From: Herpetosiphon llansteffanensis
GTDB lineage: Bacteria > Chloroflexota > Chloroflexia > Chloroflexales > Herpetosiphonaceae
Assembly: GCF_003205875.1 (NCBI RefSeq)
Contig: NZ_PUBZ01000105.1
Location: forward strand, 1 to 48,562
DNA length: 48,562 nt
Reading direction: 5' to 3'
The first letter of the stretch is position 1; each line of letters begins with the position of its first letter. The position numbers and the translations under genes are program-made. This document shows positions 35,050-43,211 of this stretch, one piece after another. The notes beneath the pieces were generated by a model. The model made no database searches and had not been told where the DNA came from. It saw only the letters and a list, made by a program, of their open reading frames with translations.

Positions 35050-35439
35050 TTAGCCAAGCACGAGGATTCTTGGCGGGGGCGTGATAATTTGCGGATGATA
35101 GTTCGGCCAAACACGCTGCACGTGCAGCAAGCGTCGCCATAAACGAGGCGCAAGCACCCAGCTCGCAATTAGCAGCAACACCATTGGATAAACTGCTGCC
35201 AAGCCATCAGGCAGTGGAGGCATTGGCTGCGGCGCTGAATCGCTATGCTGCGCGTGCAAATCGCAAACCAACATCGTCGCATGCTCCGCAACAGCAGTTT
35301 GGCTTTGCATGCCCGACCACCAGCAATGGGCAATACAGGCAAGTGGGCAAAATAAAGCCAGTTGAATCAGAATGATCCAACTGACTGTTTGAATATGCCG
35401 AGGCCAATGCCGCGAGTGCTGGTGCTTCAATGTGTTCAT
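35050..35439 (-). CDS. Small Cys/His-rich membrane protein of the copper operon
   Basis: A 129-residue protein I do not recognise. It has two hydrophobic segments (about 17-38 and 79-96), a His-rich N-terminus (KHQHSRHWPRH) and Cys/His residues around the first helix end (CPLACIAHCWW, then CDLHAQH), plausible metal ligands. The C-terminal tail is Pro-rich (ITPPPRILVLG). The ATG at 35439 has no ribosome binding site, but a promoter lies 10 nt away, which suggests a leaderless mRNA. Its position, 50 nt before SCO1, suggests a role in copper entry or oxidase assembly (inference). Confidence 0.6.
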   Translation of the reverse strand: MNTLKHQHSRHWPRHIQTVSWIILIQLALFCPLACIAHCWWSGMQSQTAVAEHATMLVCDLHAQHSDSAPQPMPPLPDGLAAVYPMVLLLIASWVLAPRLWRRLLHVQRVWPNYHPQIITPPPRILVLG

Positions 35440-35448
35440 GATAGGGCT

Positions 35449-35476
35449 ACTATAGCATAGCCTGCATGGCACTCAA
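35449..35476 (-). promoter_or_regulatory. Promoter of the copper operon, likely leaderless
   Basis: On the minus strand TTGAGT (35476-35471), 16-bp spacer, TATAGT (35454-35449). The -10 ends 9 bp before the ATG at 35439, so transcription would start at or within a few bases of the start codon. Confidence 0.6.
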
Positions 35477-35495
35477 TCAGGCATTAAACCGATCC

Positions 35496-35699
35496 TTAGT
35501 TGAATGCTTTTGGGCGTTTGAAGGTAACGATTAGGCGCGAACTTTGCCCCTGAGCTTGATTAAGATCGACCATGCTCACAAGTTCCCAGCCATCCTTACC
35601 AGCTTTATTGAGCATCAAACTAAGTGTGCTTGGGTCAACATTGGGACTCCAAAAGCCACTAACATCGACAAGTTCAATATGATATTCCCATTGTTGCAT
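35496..35699 (-). CDS. DUF4177-type small protein
   Basis: A 67-residue protein with the DUF4177 pattern: MQQWEYHIELVDVSGFW, then LNKAGKDGWELVSMVDL and a final beta strand RLIVTFKRPKAF. It is soluble, with no known function. GAGGAA precedes the ATG at 35699; the longer frame upstream overlaps the GT9 gap and is rejected. It follows the GT9 gene by 47 nt and may share its transcript. Confidence 0.8.
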   Translation of the reverse strand: MQQWEYHIELVDVSGFWSPNVDPSTLSLMLNKAGKDGWELVSMVDLNQAQGQSSRLIVTFKRPKAFN

Positions 35700-35746
35700 G
35701 ACGTAGTTCCTCAAAAAATTTGATTGTAGCGATTGTACGTAGCAAG

Positions 35747-36886
35747 CTAGCTCGATGTTCCAGCCTGCGCTAGCAAGCGTTTGGCCTGCTGCACAACCTG
35801 CTGCACAGTAATTGCGGTCATACATTCGCTAGGCTTGGTTTGGCGTGGACAATGGGTTAACACACCACATGGCGAGCAAGCTATTGCTGCATCAAGCACA
35901 ACATGGCGTTGCGCATCGCCCCAAGGCCCAAAGCGCCGCTTATCGCCTGGCCCAAACAGATGCACTGTGGGCGTGGCTTGGCTTACCGCCAAATGCAACG
36001 GGCCATTATCGACACCCAAAACCACGGCGCAGCGCCCAAATAAGGCCGCCAATTGACCTAAGTTGGCCTGCCCAACCGCATTCAAATGCGGAATCGTCAA
36101 ATGCTGACGAATGGCCTCCACATCATCGGCATCGGCAGGGCCACCAGTCAACACAATTTGGGCCTGATCAGCCAATTGGGCAGCAACATGCGCCCAACGC
36201 TCAGCTGGCCATAATTTAGCTGCGCCACCGCTGCCAGCCTGAATCGCCAGCAATGGTTTTTGAATCTGATGCTGTGCCAGCCAGGCCGCTGCCCAAGCAT
36301 GTTCCTCGTCACTTGGCACAAAGCGCAATCGGTGATTTTGAGTGTCAACCGAACCAAGCGCAGCGACCAAATCCAAGGCTTGCTGGGTTACATGGGCGTT
36401 TGGATTCCAAGCCAAAGCCTTGGTTAAACTTGGTGCAACCAAAGGATGGGCAAAGCCAATCCGTCGGCCACAGCCAGCTCCCAGCGCCAACAAGCCGCCC
36501 CACCAATGGTCATCACGCATAACGAAGGCTGTATCAAACTTCATTTGGCGCAAACGGGCAGCTTCCTGCCAGAGCAACCGATAAGGAGCCAAAGCCGAGG
36601 GCTGAGCGCCACGCACAAAGCCAGGGAATTCGCAGGTTTCAATTGCATCAAGATCAGGGTTATCAGCCAAGAGGCGCTTGGCCCACGAACCAACCAACAC
36701 GCTGATGTGGGCTTGGGGTTGGCTTTGGCGCAAAGCACGTAAAGCAGGGGTCAACAACAACACATCGCCCAAATGGTCGGGCTTAATTACTAAAATGCGC
36801 TGCGGTTGGGCTGGCGCTGTTCGAGTAAAAACTCCCAAGGCCAGCGCCAAACTGCGCACGATTGTCGAACGAAGCAAAGCTTTCAT
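35747..36886 (-). CDS. Glycosyltransferase family 9 (heptosyltransferase-like)
   Basis: A 379-residue GT-B fold transferase of family GT9. Seen: RILVIKPDHLGDVLLLTPALRAL (N-terminal signature, in part), DTAFVMRDDHWWGG, PLLAIQAGSGGAAKLWPAERW (family GS.A..K.WP motif), IVLTGGPADADDVEAI and VLGVDNGPLHLAVSQATPTVHLFGP (in part; the D-x-GPLHLA nucleotide-sugar site), and a Cys-rich end (CSPCGVLTHCPRQTKPSECM). It probably adds heptose or another sugar to a surface glycan; an LPS role is not assumed. The ATG at 36886 has no purine-rich site upstream, only TCATCCTTC repeats, so the start is uncertain. Confidence 0.88.
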   Translation of the reverse strand: MKALLRSTIVRSLALALGVFTRTAPAQPQRILVIKPDHLGDVLLLTPALRALRQSQPQAHISVLVGSWAKRLLADNPDLDAIETCEFPGFVRGAQPSALAPYRLLWQEAARLRQMKFDTAFVMRDDHWWGGLLALGAGCGRRIGFAHPLVAPSLTKALAWNPNAHVTQQALDLVAALGSVDTQNHRLRFVPSDEEHAWAAAWLAQHQIQKPLLAIQAGSGGAAKLWPAERWAHVAAQLADQAQIVLTGGPADADDVEAIRQHLTIPHLNAVGQANLGQLAALFGRCAVVLGVDNGPLHLAVSQATPTVHLFGPGDKRRFGPWGDAQRHVVLDAAIACSPCGVLTHCPRQTKPSECMTAITVQQVVQQAKRLLAQAGTSS

Positions 36887-36889
36887 AGA

Positions 36890-37181
36890 AGGATGAAGGA
36901 TGAAGGATGAGGGATGAAAGCCACCATCACAGCACCATAAAACTCCCAGTATACGCCACTTTTATGCAGAAATTTGAAGGATGAACGATGAGCATATTCA
37001 TTCTTCATCCCTCATCTTGATCAAAACTCCAGCATACGCCATTTTTATGCAGAAATTTGCAAGGATGAGCGATGAAAACCCTCATCACAGTATCAAAAAC
37101 TCCAGCATACGTCATTTTTATGCAGAAATTTGAAGGATGAGCGATGGGCATATTCATCCTTCATCCCTCATCCTTCATAGC
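36890..37181. repeat. Three imperfect tandem repeats of about 72-84 bp
   Basis: The gap between the CpXC and GT9 genes holds three units starting at about 36939, 37023 and 37095. Each has AAACTCCAGCATACGCC, TTTTATGCAGAAATTTG and then GAAGGATGAGCGATG. The last unit can fold: GAAGGATGA (37132-37140) with TCATCCTTC (37154-37162). Short GAAGGATGAAGGATGAGGGA runs flank both ends. There are no unique spacers, so this is not a CRISPR array. Confidence 0.8.
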
Positions 37182-38567
37182 TTAAAACAGCAGGCTCGCT
37201 GATTCGCGGGCGACTTGGCGCAAGCGATCAACAACTTCTTTACGGCCTGCTTTTTCCATTTGTTCGGCCAATTCGTTAACTTCCTTAACGAAATCGCCGT
37301 TGACCAAGGCCATGTTTTTGCGCAGCAACTTGGTAGCATCGCCAGCAGTTTCAGCGCTCAACAATTGATTGATCAAGCGTTCTTGTGGAGTCATGGCCTC
37401 TTGCAACACTTCAGCAGCAGTTTGGCGCAACAGAATCAATTGCTCGGCAATAATTTGCTGATTGGTGCGCATCGCTGCATTCAAGTTGGCATCAATCACC
37501 ACGAAGAAGGCTTCGCTCAACTCTTTATTCCGCTCAGTCAACAAGGCTCGTGGATCTTCTGCTTGCAAGGCATCGCGCAAAAGACCATTGGCTTTTTCAA
37601 AAATTGCTTGCGCTTCTGCATCCATGCGTTCGAGGGTGCTGTAAATATGCTCGCGGCGGGCTTGGGCAGCAGCTTGCTCTGCCTCAGGCAAGGCAGCAAT
37701 TTGCGCATCCCAAGCTTCGAAGGTTTCATCATCGATCAAGGGGCGATAATTGCTAATCACATCTTCGAGGCTTGCATCATCTGCATCGCGCAAGGCAGCA
37801 ACCACATCTTCGACAGCTGGCTCTTGCAAGCCTGCGGCAACCGGATCAAAGCCACTCAATTGCATCACTCGTTGGCTCAACTCGCCAATCATTTCGGCAC
37901 TATCTTCGCGGCCTTGTTGCAATGCTGCTTCGATGTAAGAGTTGAGGGTCAAGAAAAATTCGCCATCAAGTGCAGCTTTATTATCAGCCACCACTTGCGC
38001 CAATGTACCTTCAGCTGAATCAAGCAAATTGGCGGCCCGATCGGCTTCGAGAGCTTCGGCGAGTTGGCTTAGCAACTCAACCCGTTGGCGTTGCGCTTGC
38101 ATCGCTTCTTTGGTAATGCCTTCGCTTTCCAGTAGCGTTTCAATCAACGTTTGCATCGTCATAAAGCGCCGTGGCGTGAGCAAATAGCCGCGCGGAGCAT
38201 CTGCTGGCAACAATTGCATAGCCACTTTGGAAGCCTCGCCAACGAAGCGTTCTTGTTCTTCTGGTGGCAAGTTTAATTCTTGGGGAAAAAGCGTCCAGAA
38301 GAATTTCTTTTCAGGATCATGATAGATCAGCGGTGAGGCCAACATGCCGCCAGCGCCACAATTGGGGCAGACAGCGACATTTAATTGACCTGAAAGCATC
38401 GCACCTTTTAATTCGGGCTGCACCCCAACATCAACGTATGTCCAAAGTGCCACCACAAACGGCGTTTGGCAATTTTGACAGCGAATCTGAACCCGCTGTG
38501 GCGGCACGACTGGCCGCTGCGGGCCACCTTGGGTGGTTTCGTCCAGCCCTTGTGGTGGATTGGTCAT
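37182..38567 (-). CDS. CpXC-domain protein
   Basis: A 461-residue protein with an N-terminal zinc-ribbon-like CpXC domain: RCQNC (two Cys) and CPNCG (two Cys) about 35 residues apart, then PLIYHDPEKKFFWTLFPQEL. The rest (about 110-461) is helical, Glu/Ala/Leu-rich and strongly acidic, likely a long coiled or solenoid region. No catalytic motif is seen and the function is unknown. AAAGGAA precedes the ATG at 38567. It is monocistronic. Confidence 0.8.
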   Translation of the reverse strand: MTNPPQGLDETTQGGPQRPVVPPQRVQIRCQNCQTPFVVALWTYVDVGVQPELKGAMLSGQLNVAVCPNCGAGGMLASPLIYHDPEKKFFWTLFPQELNLPPEEQERFVGEASKVAMQLLPADAPRGYLLTPRRFMTMQTLIETLLESEGITKEAMQAQRQRVELLSQLAEALEADRAANLLDSAEGTLAQVVADNKAALDGEFFLTLNSYIEAALQQGREDSAEMIGELSQRVMQLSGFDPVAAGLQEPAVEDVVAALRDADDASLEDVISNYRPLIDDETFEAWDAQIAALPEAEQAAAQARREHIYSTLERMDAEAQAIFEKANGLLRDALQAEDPRALLTERNKELSEAFFVVIDANLNAAMRTNQQIIAEQLILLRQTAAEVLQEAMTPQERLINQLLSAETAGDATKLLRKNMALVNGDFVKEVNELAEQMEKAGRKEVVDRLRQVARESASLLF

Positions 38568-38665
38568 TGAGTGATTCCTTTCAACGAACACGATTAAAAG
38601 CCACTATGCATTATACGCGAGGTTGCAGCAGAATACTATTAGTAGGCTGTTGGATTCAATTAACC

Positions 38666-38698
38666 AAAAACCCCACGCTTGCATTACCAAGCGTGGGG
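38666..38698 (-). terminator. Intrinsic terminator of the beta-propeller gene
   Basis: CCCCACGCTT (38671-38680) pairs with AAGCGTGGGG (38689-38698), 8-nt loop; on the minus strand a T5 run follows. It sits 23 bp after the stop at 38722. Confidence 0.88.
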
Positions 38699-38721
38699 CC
38701 TTCAACTATGCTGCTGGTTGC

Positions 38722-40293
38722 TTATTTGGATGTGATTGGAATATACACTCGGGCTTGCTCAGTGCTAATGCGGGTCGCATACACATTTCGATAACCATCG
38801 GCCACCGTACCACCACGGAACACAACAAACGAGCTATCATTGCTGATTCGAAACGGTATGGGGCCACTTAGCGCATCAAAATCTGGATGCCCAGAAACAA
38901 ATGGCACTAAGCTGTTCAATGCTAAAGGTCGCGCCGAGCCATCAATTGGGGTGCTAAGCAATGCGTGTTGCATAGTATTGCCACTCAAAGCCCGATACAC
39001 GACTTTTGAGCTATCAGGAGTAATTTCAATCGAAGGAATGTTAACGCGCCCATAGCTATTATTGTTAATTTGAACTTGTGGTTGCGAACCATCAACTGGC
39101 ACGCTCATTAGGTTGTTGGTTACAAACACAACCCGACTACTATCAGGACTCAAGAAGAAATTATAGTTAACAGGATAATCCTCTTCTGGTTGATCCAAGC
39201 GAATTCCAGTCCCACCTACACTTGGAATACTCCATAAACCAGTAAAGCCGGTATAGGTCGCAGCATAGGTGTAGATGACCGTTTGACCATCGGGCGTGAT
39301 TTGAAAACTTCGCACTTGACCTTCAGGATCAGTATGTTGGCTGCTCAAATTCGTCACAAGGCCATCACTCAAGCGCACTGAATGCAGCCGATGATCAGCC
39401 GTAAATGCTGCCATTGTGTCGCCTAGATAAAAAGAATTGATTGCGTTTGATGCAAAAAGTAGCGTTGGGGTAACACTCGTATGGGCAACTGCATATAAGC
39501 CAGCAGGGTGGCCGGTTTCTGAAAAGGTAGTCGTGTAGAGAATATGCGTCTGATTGATTTGAGCATATTGATAGATACTGGAGTTCAGAGCGTATTGATC
39601 AAGCGCTACTTTAGCCCCAGTTAGCGGATTAACGCGATAGATGATGCGATCAGCCTCATTGGTAGCTTGAATCTCAATTAAGAAAGCTGAACCATCGCTC
39701 GCGAAGTAGCCCCCATTGACACTATGCACATTTTCAAACAGCGTTTGATGGTTGCTGCCATCAAGATTTACCGAATAGACCGAATAGACTGACATATTCT
39801 GGGCATTTCTGCTGCTTACATGGTAGATGAGTGTGGCAAACTGGGGATTGCGGCTAAACCCGGTAATTTGACTATTTGCAGGCAAATTGAGGCTGAGCAA
39901 GCGAGGAGTGCCACCAGTAATTGGCACTGTATACAATTGGCGTTGGCTATCGTTGCTATGGCGAGCAATATAGATCACATTTTTGCCATCAGCACTAAGT
40001 TGAAGGCCATAGTCAAGCCGTAAATCTTCGCTTGATAGGGCTGGATTGAGCTTGATACGATCAGTCCCATCAGCATTAATACTATACAGGCTTTGATTGT
40101 TATGGCCTGGCTTAAGCCCGCTCACATAGACGATTCGCCCAAATTGCGAACTCAATTCCATGGTTAAAACGGTTTCAGTCTCGGGATTAAGCTGTTGCAG
40201 GCCGTTTGGTTGGGGTTGTTGGGCCGCAACACTGCTTAAAAGCCAACTAAGCATTGCCATAATGGCAATAACGCGTAAAAACCAACGTCGCAT
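38722..40293 (-). CDS. Secreted TolB/WD40-like beta-propeller protein
   Basis: A 523-residue exported protein with a Sec signal (MRRWFLRVIAIMAMLSWLLSSVAA) and a series of propeller repeats with the PD40/TolB phrasing: RIVYVSGLKPGHNNQSLYSI, LQLSADGKNVIYIARH, FQITPDGQTVIYTYA, FFLSPDSSRVVFVTN, IEITPDSSKVVYRALS, FRISNDSSFVVFRGG. About six or seven blades fit the length. The function is unknown; such propellers bind partners or substrates outside the cell. It is monocistronic, with a GAGTGAGG site before the ATG and a terminator after the stop. Confidence 0.88.
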   Translation of the reverse strand: MRRWFLRVIAIMAMLSWLLSSVAAQQPQPNGLQQLNPETETVLTMELSSQFGRIVYVSGLKPGHNNQSLYSINADGTDRIKLNPALSSEDLRLDYGLQLSADGKNVIYIARHSNDSQRQLYTVPITGGTPRLLSLNLPANSQITGFSRNPQFATLIYHVSSRNAQNMSVYSVYSVNLDGSNHQTLFENVHSVNGGYFASDGSAFLIEIQATNEADRIIYRVNPLTGAKVALDQYALNSSIYQYAQINQTHILYTTTFSETGHPAGLYAVAHTSVTPTLLFASNAINSFYLGDTMAAFTADHRLHSVRLSDGLVTNLSSQHTDPEGQVRSFQITPDGQTVIYTYAATYTGFTGLWSIPSVGGTGIRLDQPEEDYPVNYNFFLSPDSSRVVFVTNNLMSVPVDGSQPQVQINNNSYGRVNIPSIEITPDSSKVVYRALSGNTMQHALLSTPIDGSARPLALNSLVPFVSGHPDFDALSGPIPFRISNDSSFVVFRGGTVADGYRNVYATRISTEQARVYIPITSK

Positions 40294-40550
40294 AGTTCAC
40301 CTCACTCAAATAAAACGTTTGAGCGGTGCAGGCAGTAGCTTGTTTAAATTAACAGTTGGGATTTATGGGCGAGGTACGACCTTGCTCATCTCATCTGTGC
40401 AACACCATGCACGCTCATCGAGAGTGAGTCTACCACAGAGCTTTAGGATGTCAATCACCAATAGTAAGCACCATTTTTGCCATTTAGGCCATCCTTAGGT
40501 ACCATGGCGAGTATCACACCGATGGGAATCCAAAAATCCCCTCTTGACAA
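40294..40550. other. Divergent gap with no further gene
   Basis: The 313-bp gap between the beta-propeller gene and the sigma factor gene. Apart from the ECF promoter listed separately, only a GAGTGAGG ribosome binding site for the minus-strand gene and an isolated TTGACA (40544-40549) are seen. Confidence 0.5.
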
Positions 40551-40577
40551 TGAAACATTACCCTTGCTCAGCGCGTA
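40551..40577 (+). promoter_or_regulatory. Candidate ECF sigma promoter (autoregulatory)
   Basis: TGAAAC (40551-40556), 17-bp spacer, CGTA (40574-40577), the pattern recognised by SigW/SigX-like ECF factors, 29 bp before the GTG start of the ECF sigma gene itself. Confidence 0.65.
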
Positions 40578-40606
40578 CCGAGTATAGTGGTGCGAGGTAG
40601 AACCGC

Positions 40607-41164
40607 GTGACAGAGATCAATAGTGAAGAATTGACGCTGGTGCGGGCGACAATTCGTGGCGACCAAATTGCATTTCAACGGATTGTCGAATTGTACCAGG
40701 GGCCAATTTTCAACTTGGCCTACCGGATGTTGCACGATGGCCATGAGGCCGAAGATGCAGCCCAAGAAATTTTCATCCGGGCGTATACCAAGCTTGAAAC
40801 GTTCGATCAAAGCCGCAAGTTTTCTACATGGCTCTTTTCAGTCGCATCGAACTACTGCATTGATCGCTTACGGCGACGGCGACCGATAGTGCCACTTGAT
40901 GATTTGGCGTTTGCCCTACCAAGTACCGATGATGGCCCTGAACGCTCAGCATTGCGTGGTGAGTTGCGCGATGCCGTCCAGCGTGCCTTAGCCACTCTGC
41001 CCGATCATTATCGGCTGGTGGCAGTGCTACGCTACTGGAACGATCTCTCCTATCAAGAGATCGAAAATATTACGGGGCTATCAGAAAGTGCGGTTAAAAC
41101 CCGGCTCCATCGTGCTCGCAACATGGTGGCCGCTGCGTTGGATAAACAAGGAGCAGAGCTATGA
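40607..41164 (+). CDS. ECF-type RNA polymerase sigma factor
   Basis: A 185-residue sigma factor with region 2 (FQRIVELYQGPIFNLAYRML, then DAAQEIFIRAYTKLETFD and FSTWLFSVASNYCIDRLRRR) and region 4 (ALATLPDHYRLVAVLRYWND, YQEIENITGLSESAVKTRLHRAR). Region 3 is absent, as in all ECF factors. The start is GTG at 40607, with GAGG 9 nt upstream. Its stop overlaps the anti-sigma ATG, and a candidate self-recognised promoter precedes it. The regulon is probably cell-envelope functions, given the third gene. Confidence 0.94.
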   Translation: MTEINSEELTLVRATIRGDQIAFQRIVELYQGPIFNLAYRMLHDGHEAEDAAQEIFIRAYTKLETFDQSRKFSTWLFSVASNYCIDRLRRRRPIVPLDDLAFALPSTDDGPERSALRGELRDAVQRALATLPDHYRLVAVLRYWNDLSYQEIENITGLSESAVKTRLHRARNMVAAALDKQGAEL

Positions 41165-41697
41165 CATGCCGTTCGATTCGCGAGCTACGCGCTCAGCAAC
41201 CAGATGACCCTGACGACCAACAATTGATTTCTCGTCATGTACAGGAGTGCCCAATGTGCCTCGATGAACTTGGGCAATTGCCCGCCGTCTTAGCCGCTCC
41301 TAAATCGGCTATTCCACCGCCAAATTTTGCCGCCAGCTTAATGGCAAAATTACCAGCGACTCCTGCGCTTGCAGCAACTCAAGCCCGTAGCCGTGCCTTA
41401 CGTCAACGTGTGCTGTGGGGTGTGGCTCTGGGCTTCGTCGCATTAATCGTCCTGTGGGGCGGTTATGGGGTCTTGTTCGATAGCTCATTGCCTGCAGCAA
41501 CCTTTGGCGGGGTTGATTCAAGTGCAGGCCGCGGGGTTATGGCCTTGACCTTAGCAGGGAAGCCGATGGCGGCAACCCTTGGCTTAATTGGCATCCCTTT
41601 GCTCCTTGGGGTGCTTGTGCTTGCAGGTGCAGCACTGATGATCTGGCGACGTTTGTTGACCCCTTCACCGGCGCTGCTTGTGGAGGTAGAACAATGA
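41161..41697 (+). CDS. Membrane anti-sigma factor with zinc-finger (zf-HC2-like) domain
   Basis: A 178-residue protein: an N-terminal anti-sigma domain with HVQECPMCLDELG (the H-x3-C-x2-C zinc motif, H26), a linker, and two transmembrane helices (about 84-104 and 139-161). It should hold the preceding ECF factor at the membrane until a signal arrives. Its ATG overlaps the sigma stop (ATGA) and its stop overlaps the next ATG (ATGA), so the three products are made in step. Confidence 0.88.
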   Translation: MTCRSIRELRAQQPDDPDDQQLISRHVQECPMCLDELGQLPAVLAAPKSAIPPPNFAASLMAKLPATPALAATQARSRALRQRVLWGVALGFVALIVLWGGYGVLFDSSLPAATFGGVDSSAGRGVMALTLAGKPMAATLGLIGIPLLLGVLVLAGAALMIWRRLLTPSPALLVEVEQ

Positions 41698-42623
41698 AAC
41701 GCAATCCACGAGCTTTCTTATTTGGCTGGATCATTCTAGCCCTGATTATTATTGCCTCCCCAACGTTTGTGTTTGCCCAAGCGCTACGTACTGATGGTGA
41801 TGCCTTGGTGGTTCGCGCTGGCACAACTGAAGGTGGCGACATTGCAACCATCAGCCAACCAATTGTGATCGATGGTGTGGTTGAAGGCGATGTAACCTCG
41901 GTCACAGGCTCGATCATCGTCCGTGGCTCAGTCGAAGGCGATGTAGTCAGTTTGTTTGGTAACGTTACCTTCGAAGCAGATTCGATTGCCCAAGGCAATG
42001 TGATGGCAGCTACCGGCGAAGTTCAGATGCAATCGGGAGCCGATGTTGCCCAAGCTGGAGCCGTTTTCAATGGCAATCTCAGCGATAGCGGCGCAGCAGC
42101 GCTCTTACCAGTCGAAGGCAATCAAACGCTTAACACTTCAACGCGGGTCATTCTGGCAGTGGTTTTGGCAATTTTGGCCACGATTATTGCTAGCTTGTTG
42201 AGCTTGATTTGGCCACGCTCATTTGCCAGCGGCGCACAAATTATTCGCTTAGCAACTCAACGCGCGTTGGGCTTGGGCCTCGTCTGGTCGGTGCTTTCGG
42301 TGGTGGTGGTTGGGGGCATTGCATTGCTCTTGATCTTCTCGTTGGTTGGCTTGGCAGTCTTGCCAGTGTTATTGCTGATTGCCCAAGTGCCTTATTTGAT
42401 TGGGCTGGCAGCAATCGCCATGGTGATTGGCCAACAGCTCAAATTACATGGGCCAGCAGCGGTTTTGGTTGGCAGTCTAGCGATTGTGCTACCAGCAATT
42501 GGTTTGGCAGCAATCAGCTTGCCCGCCGCGTTTGTCTGGTTCTATCTTAGCTCTGGGGTCGGCATTGGCGGCATGTTCTTGCTGCGCTCGACGGTCGTTC
42601 AACGCCATAGCCTTCAGTTCTGA
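41694..42623 (+). CDS. Membrane protein with bactofilin-like beta-solenoid
   Basis: A 309-residue protein: signal peptide (1-29), then beta-helix rungs (about 45-120; IVIDGVVEGDVTSVTGSIIV, RGSVEGDVVSLFGNVTFEAD) that resemble polymer-forming cytoskeletal (bactofilin) repeats but outside the membrane, and four or five transmembrane helices (about 147-300). It is coupled by ATGA to the anti-sigma gene, so it may be the effector or a sensor of the sigma system. The function is otherwise unknown. Confidence 0.82.
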   Translation: MKRNPRAFLFGWIILALIIIASPTFVFAQALRTDGDALVVRAGTTEGGDIATISQPIVIDGVVEGDVTSVTGSIIVRGSVEGDVVSLFGNVTFEADSIAQGNVMAATGEVQMQSGADVAQAGAVFNGNLSDSGAAALLPVEGNQTLNTSTRVILAVVLAILATIIASLLSLIWPRSFASGAQIIRLATQRALGLGLVWSVLSVVVVGGIALLLIFSLVGLAVLPVLLLIAQVPYLIGLAAIAMVIGQQLKLHGPAAVLVGSLAIVLPAIGLAAISLPAAFVWFYLSSGVGIGGMFLLRSTVVQRHSLQF

Positions 42624-42648
42624 ATACAGCAACAACCGATTATCATTT

Positions 42649-42680
42649 GAGAGGGTTGGTTTGTACCAACTCTCTCTTTT
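42649..42680 (+). terminator. Intrinsic terminator of the ECF sigma operon
   Basis: GAGAGGGTTGGT (42649-42660) pairs with ACCAACTCTCTC (42665-42676) with one G-T pair and a 4-nt loop, followed by TTTT. Confidence 0.88.
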
Positions 42681-42698
42681 GGCTTAAATGGAGTTGTT

Positions 42699-43187
42699 AT
42701 GGTGATTGTGGTTATGGGCGTGAGCGGGGTTGGCAAAACAACGATTGGGCAGCAATTGGCGGCAGCCCAAGCCTGGCAATTTATCGATGCAGACGATCTG
42801 CACCCTGAAGCGAATCGCCAAAAAATGGCGAGCGGCCAGCCATTAACCGATGCCGATCGGTGGCCATGGCTGGCGTTGGTGCGCCAACAAATTGAGGCTG
42901 CATGCGAGCAAAACCGTAGTTTGGTCTTGGCATGCTCGGCCTTGCGCGCCGAATATCGGGCCTATTTGCAGATTAATCAACAGGTGCATTTTGTGCATTT
43001 GGTTGGCGATCCAGCCTTAATTCAAGCACGTTTGCAACAACGCAGCAATCATTTTATGCCCAGCAGCCTGTTAACCAGCCAATTGGCAACCTTGGAAATG
43101 CCCAGCAATGCACTGACCCTTAACGTCGATGCTGAACCAAATACGCTTGTTGGGAGTATTCAGCAGTGGATTCGCGGTTTAGAATAG
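42699..43187 (+). CDS. gntK: Gluconokinase
   Basis: A 162-residue P-loop kinase of the thermoresistant gluconokinase family that makes 6-phosphogluconate from gluconate and ATP. Seen: VVMGVSGVGKTTIGQQLA (Walker A, 7-14), FIDADDLHPEANRQKMASGQ, PLTDADRWPWLALV, ACSALRAEYR and RSNHFMPSSLLTSQLATLE, all family signatures. The length is normal. GGAG precedes the ATG. It is monocistronic or followed by the SWIM gene after 24 nt. Confidence 0.93.
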   Translation: MVIVVMGVSGVGKTTIGQQLAAAQAWQFIDADDLHPEANRQKMASGQPLTDADRWPWLALVRQQIEAACEQNRSLVLACSALRAEYRAYLQINQQVHFVHLVGDPALIQARLQQRSNHFMPSSLLTSQLATLEMPSNALTLNVDAEPNTLVGSIQQWIRGLE

Positions 43188-43211
43188 TTGCAGACATAAC
43201 ACGAGGTAGAT

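Noticed and set aside
36939-37181. Possible CRISPR array
   Set aside because: Only three imperfect units of 72-84 bp, no constant repeats with unique spacers, and no cas genes.
37215-38018. Long open frame opposite the CpXC gene
   Set aside because: Antisense shadow, Gln/Phe/His/Ile-rich as expected from the reverse of an acidic helical protein.
40544-40549. TTGACA before the ECF sigma gene
   Set aside because: No -10 box at 16-18 bp; the overlapping TGAAAC-N17-CGTA fits better.
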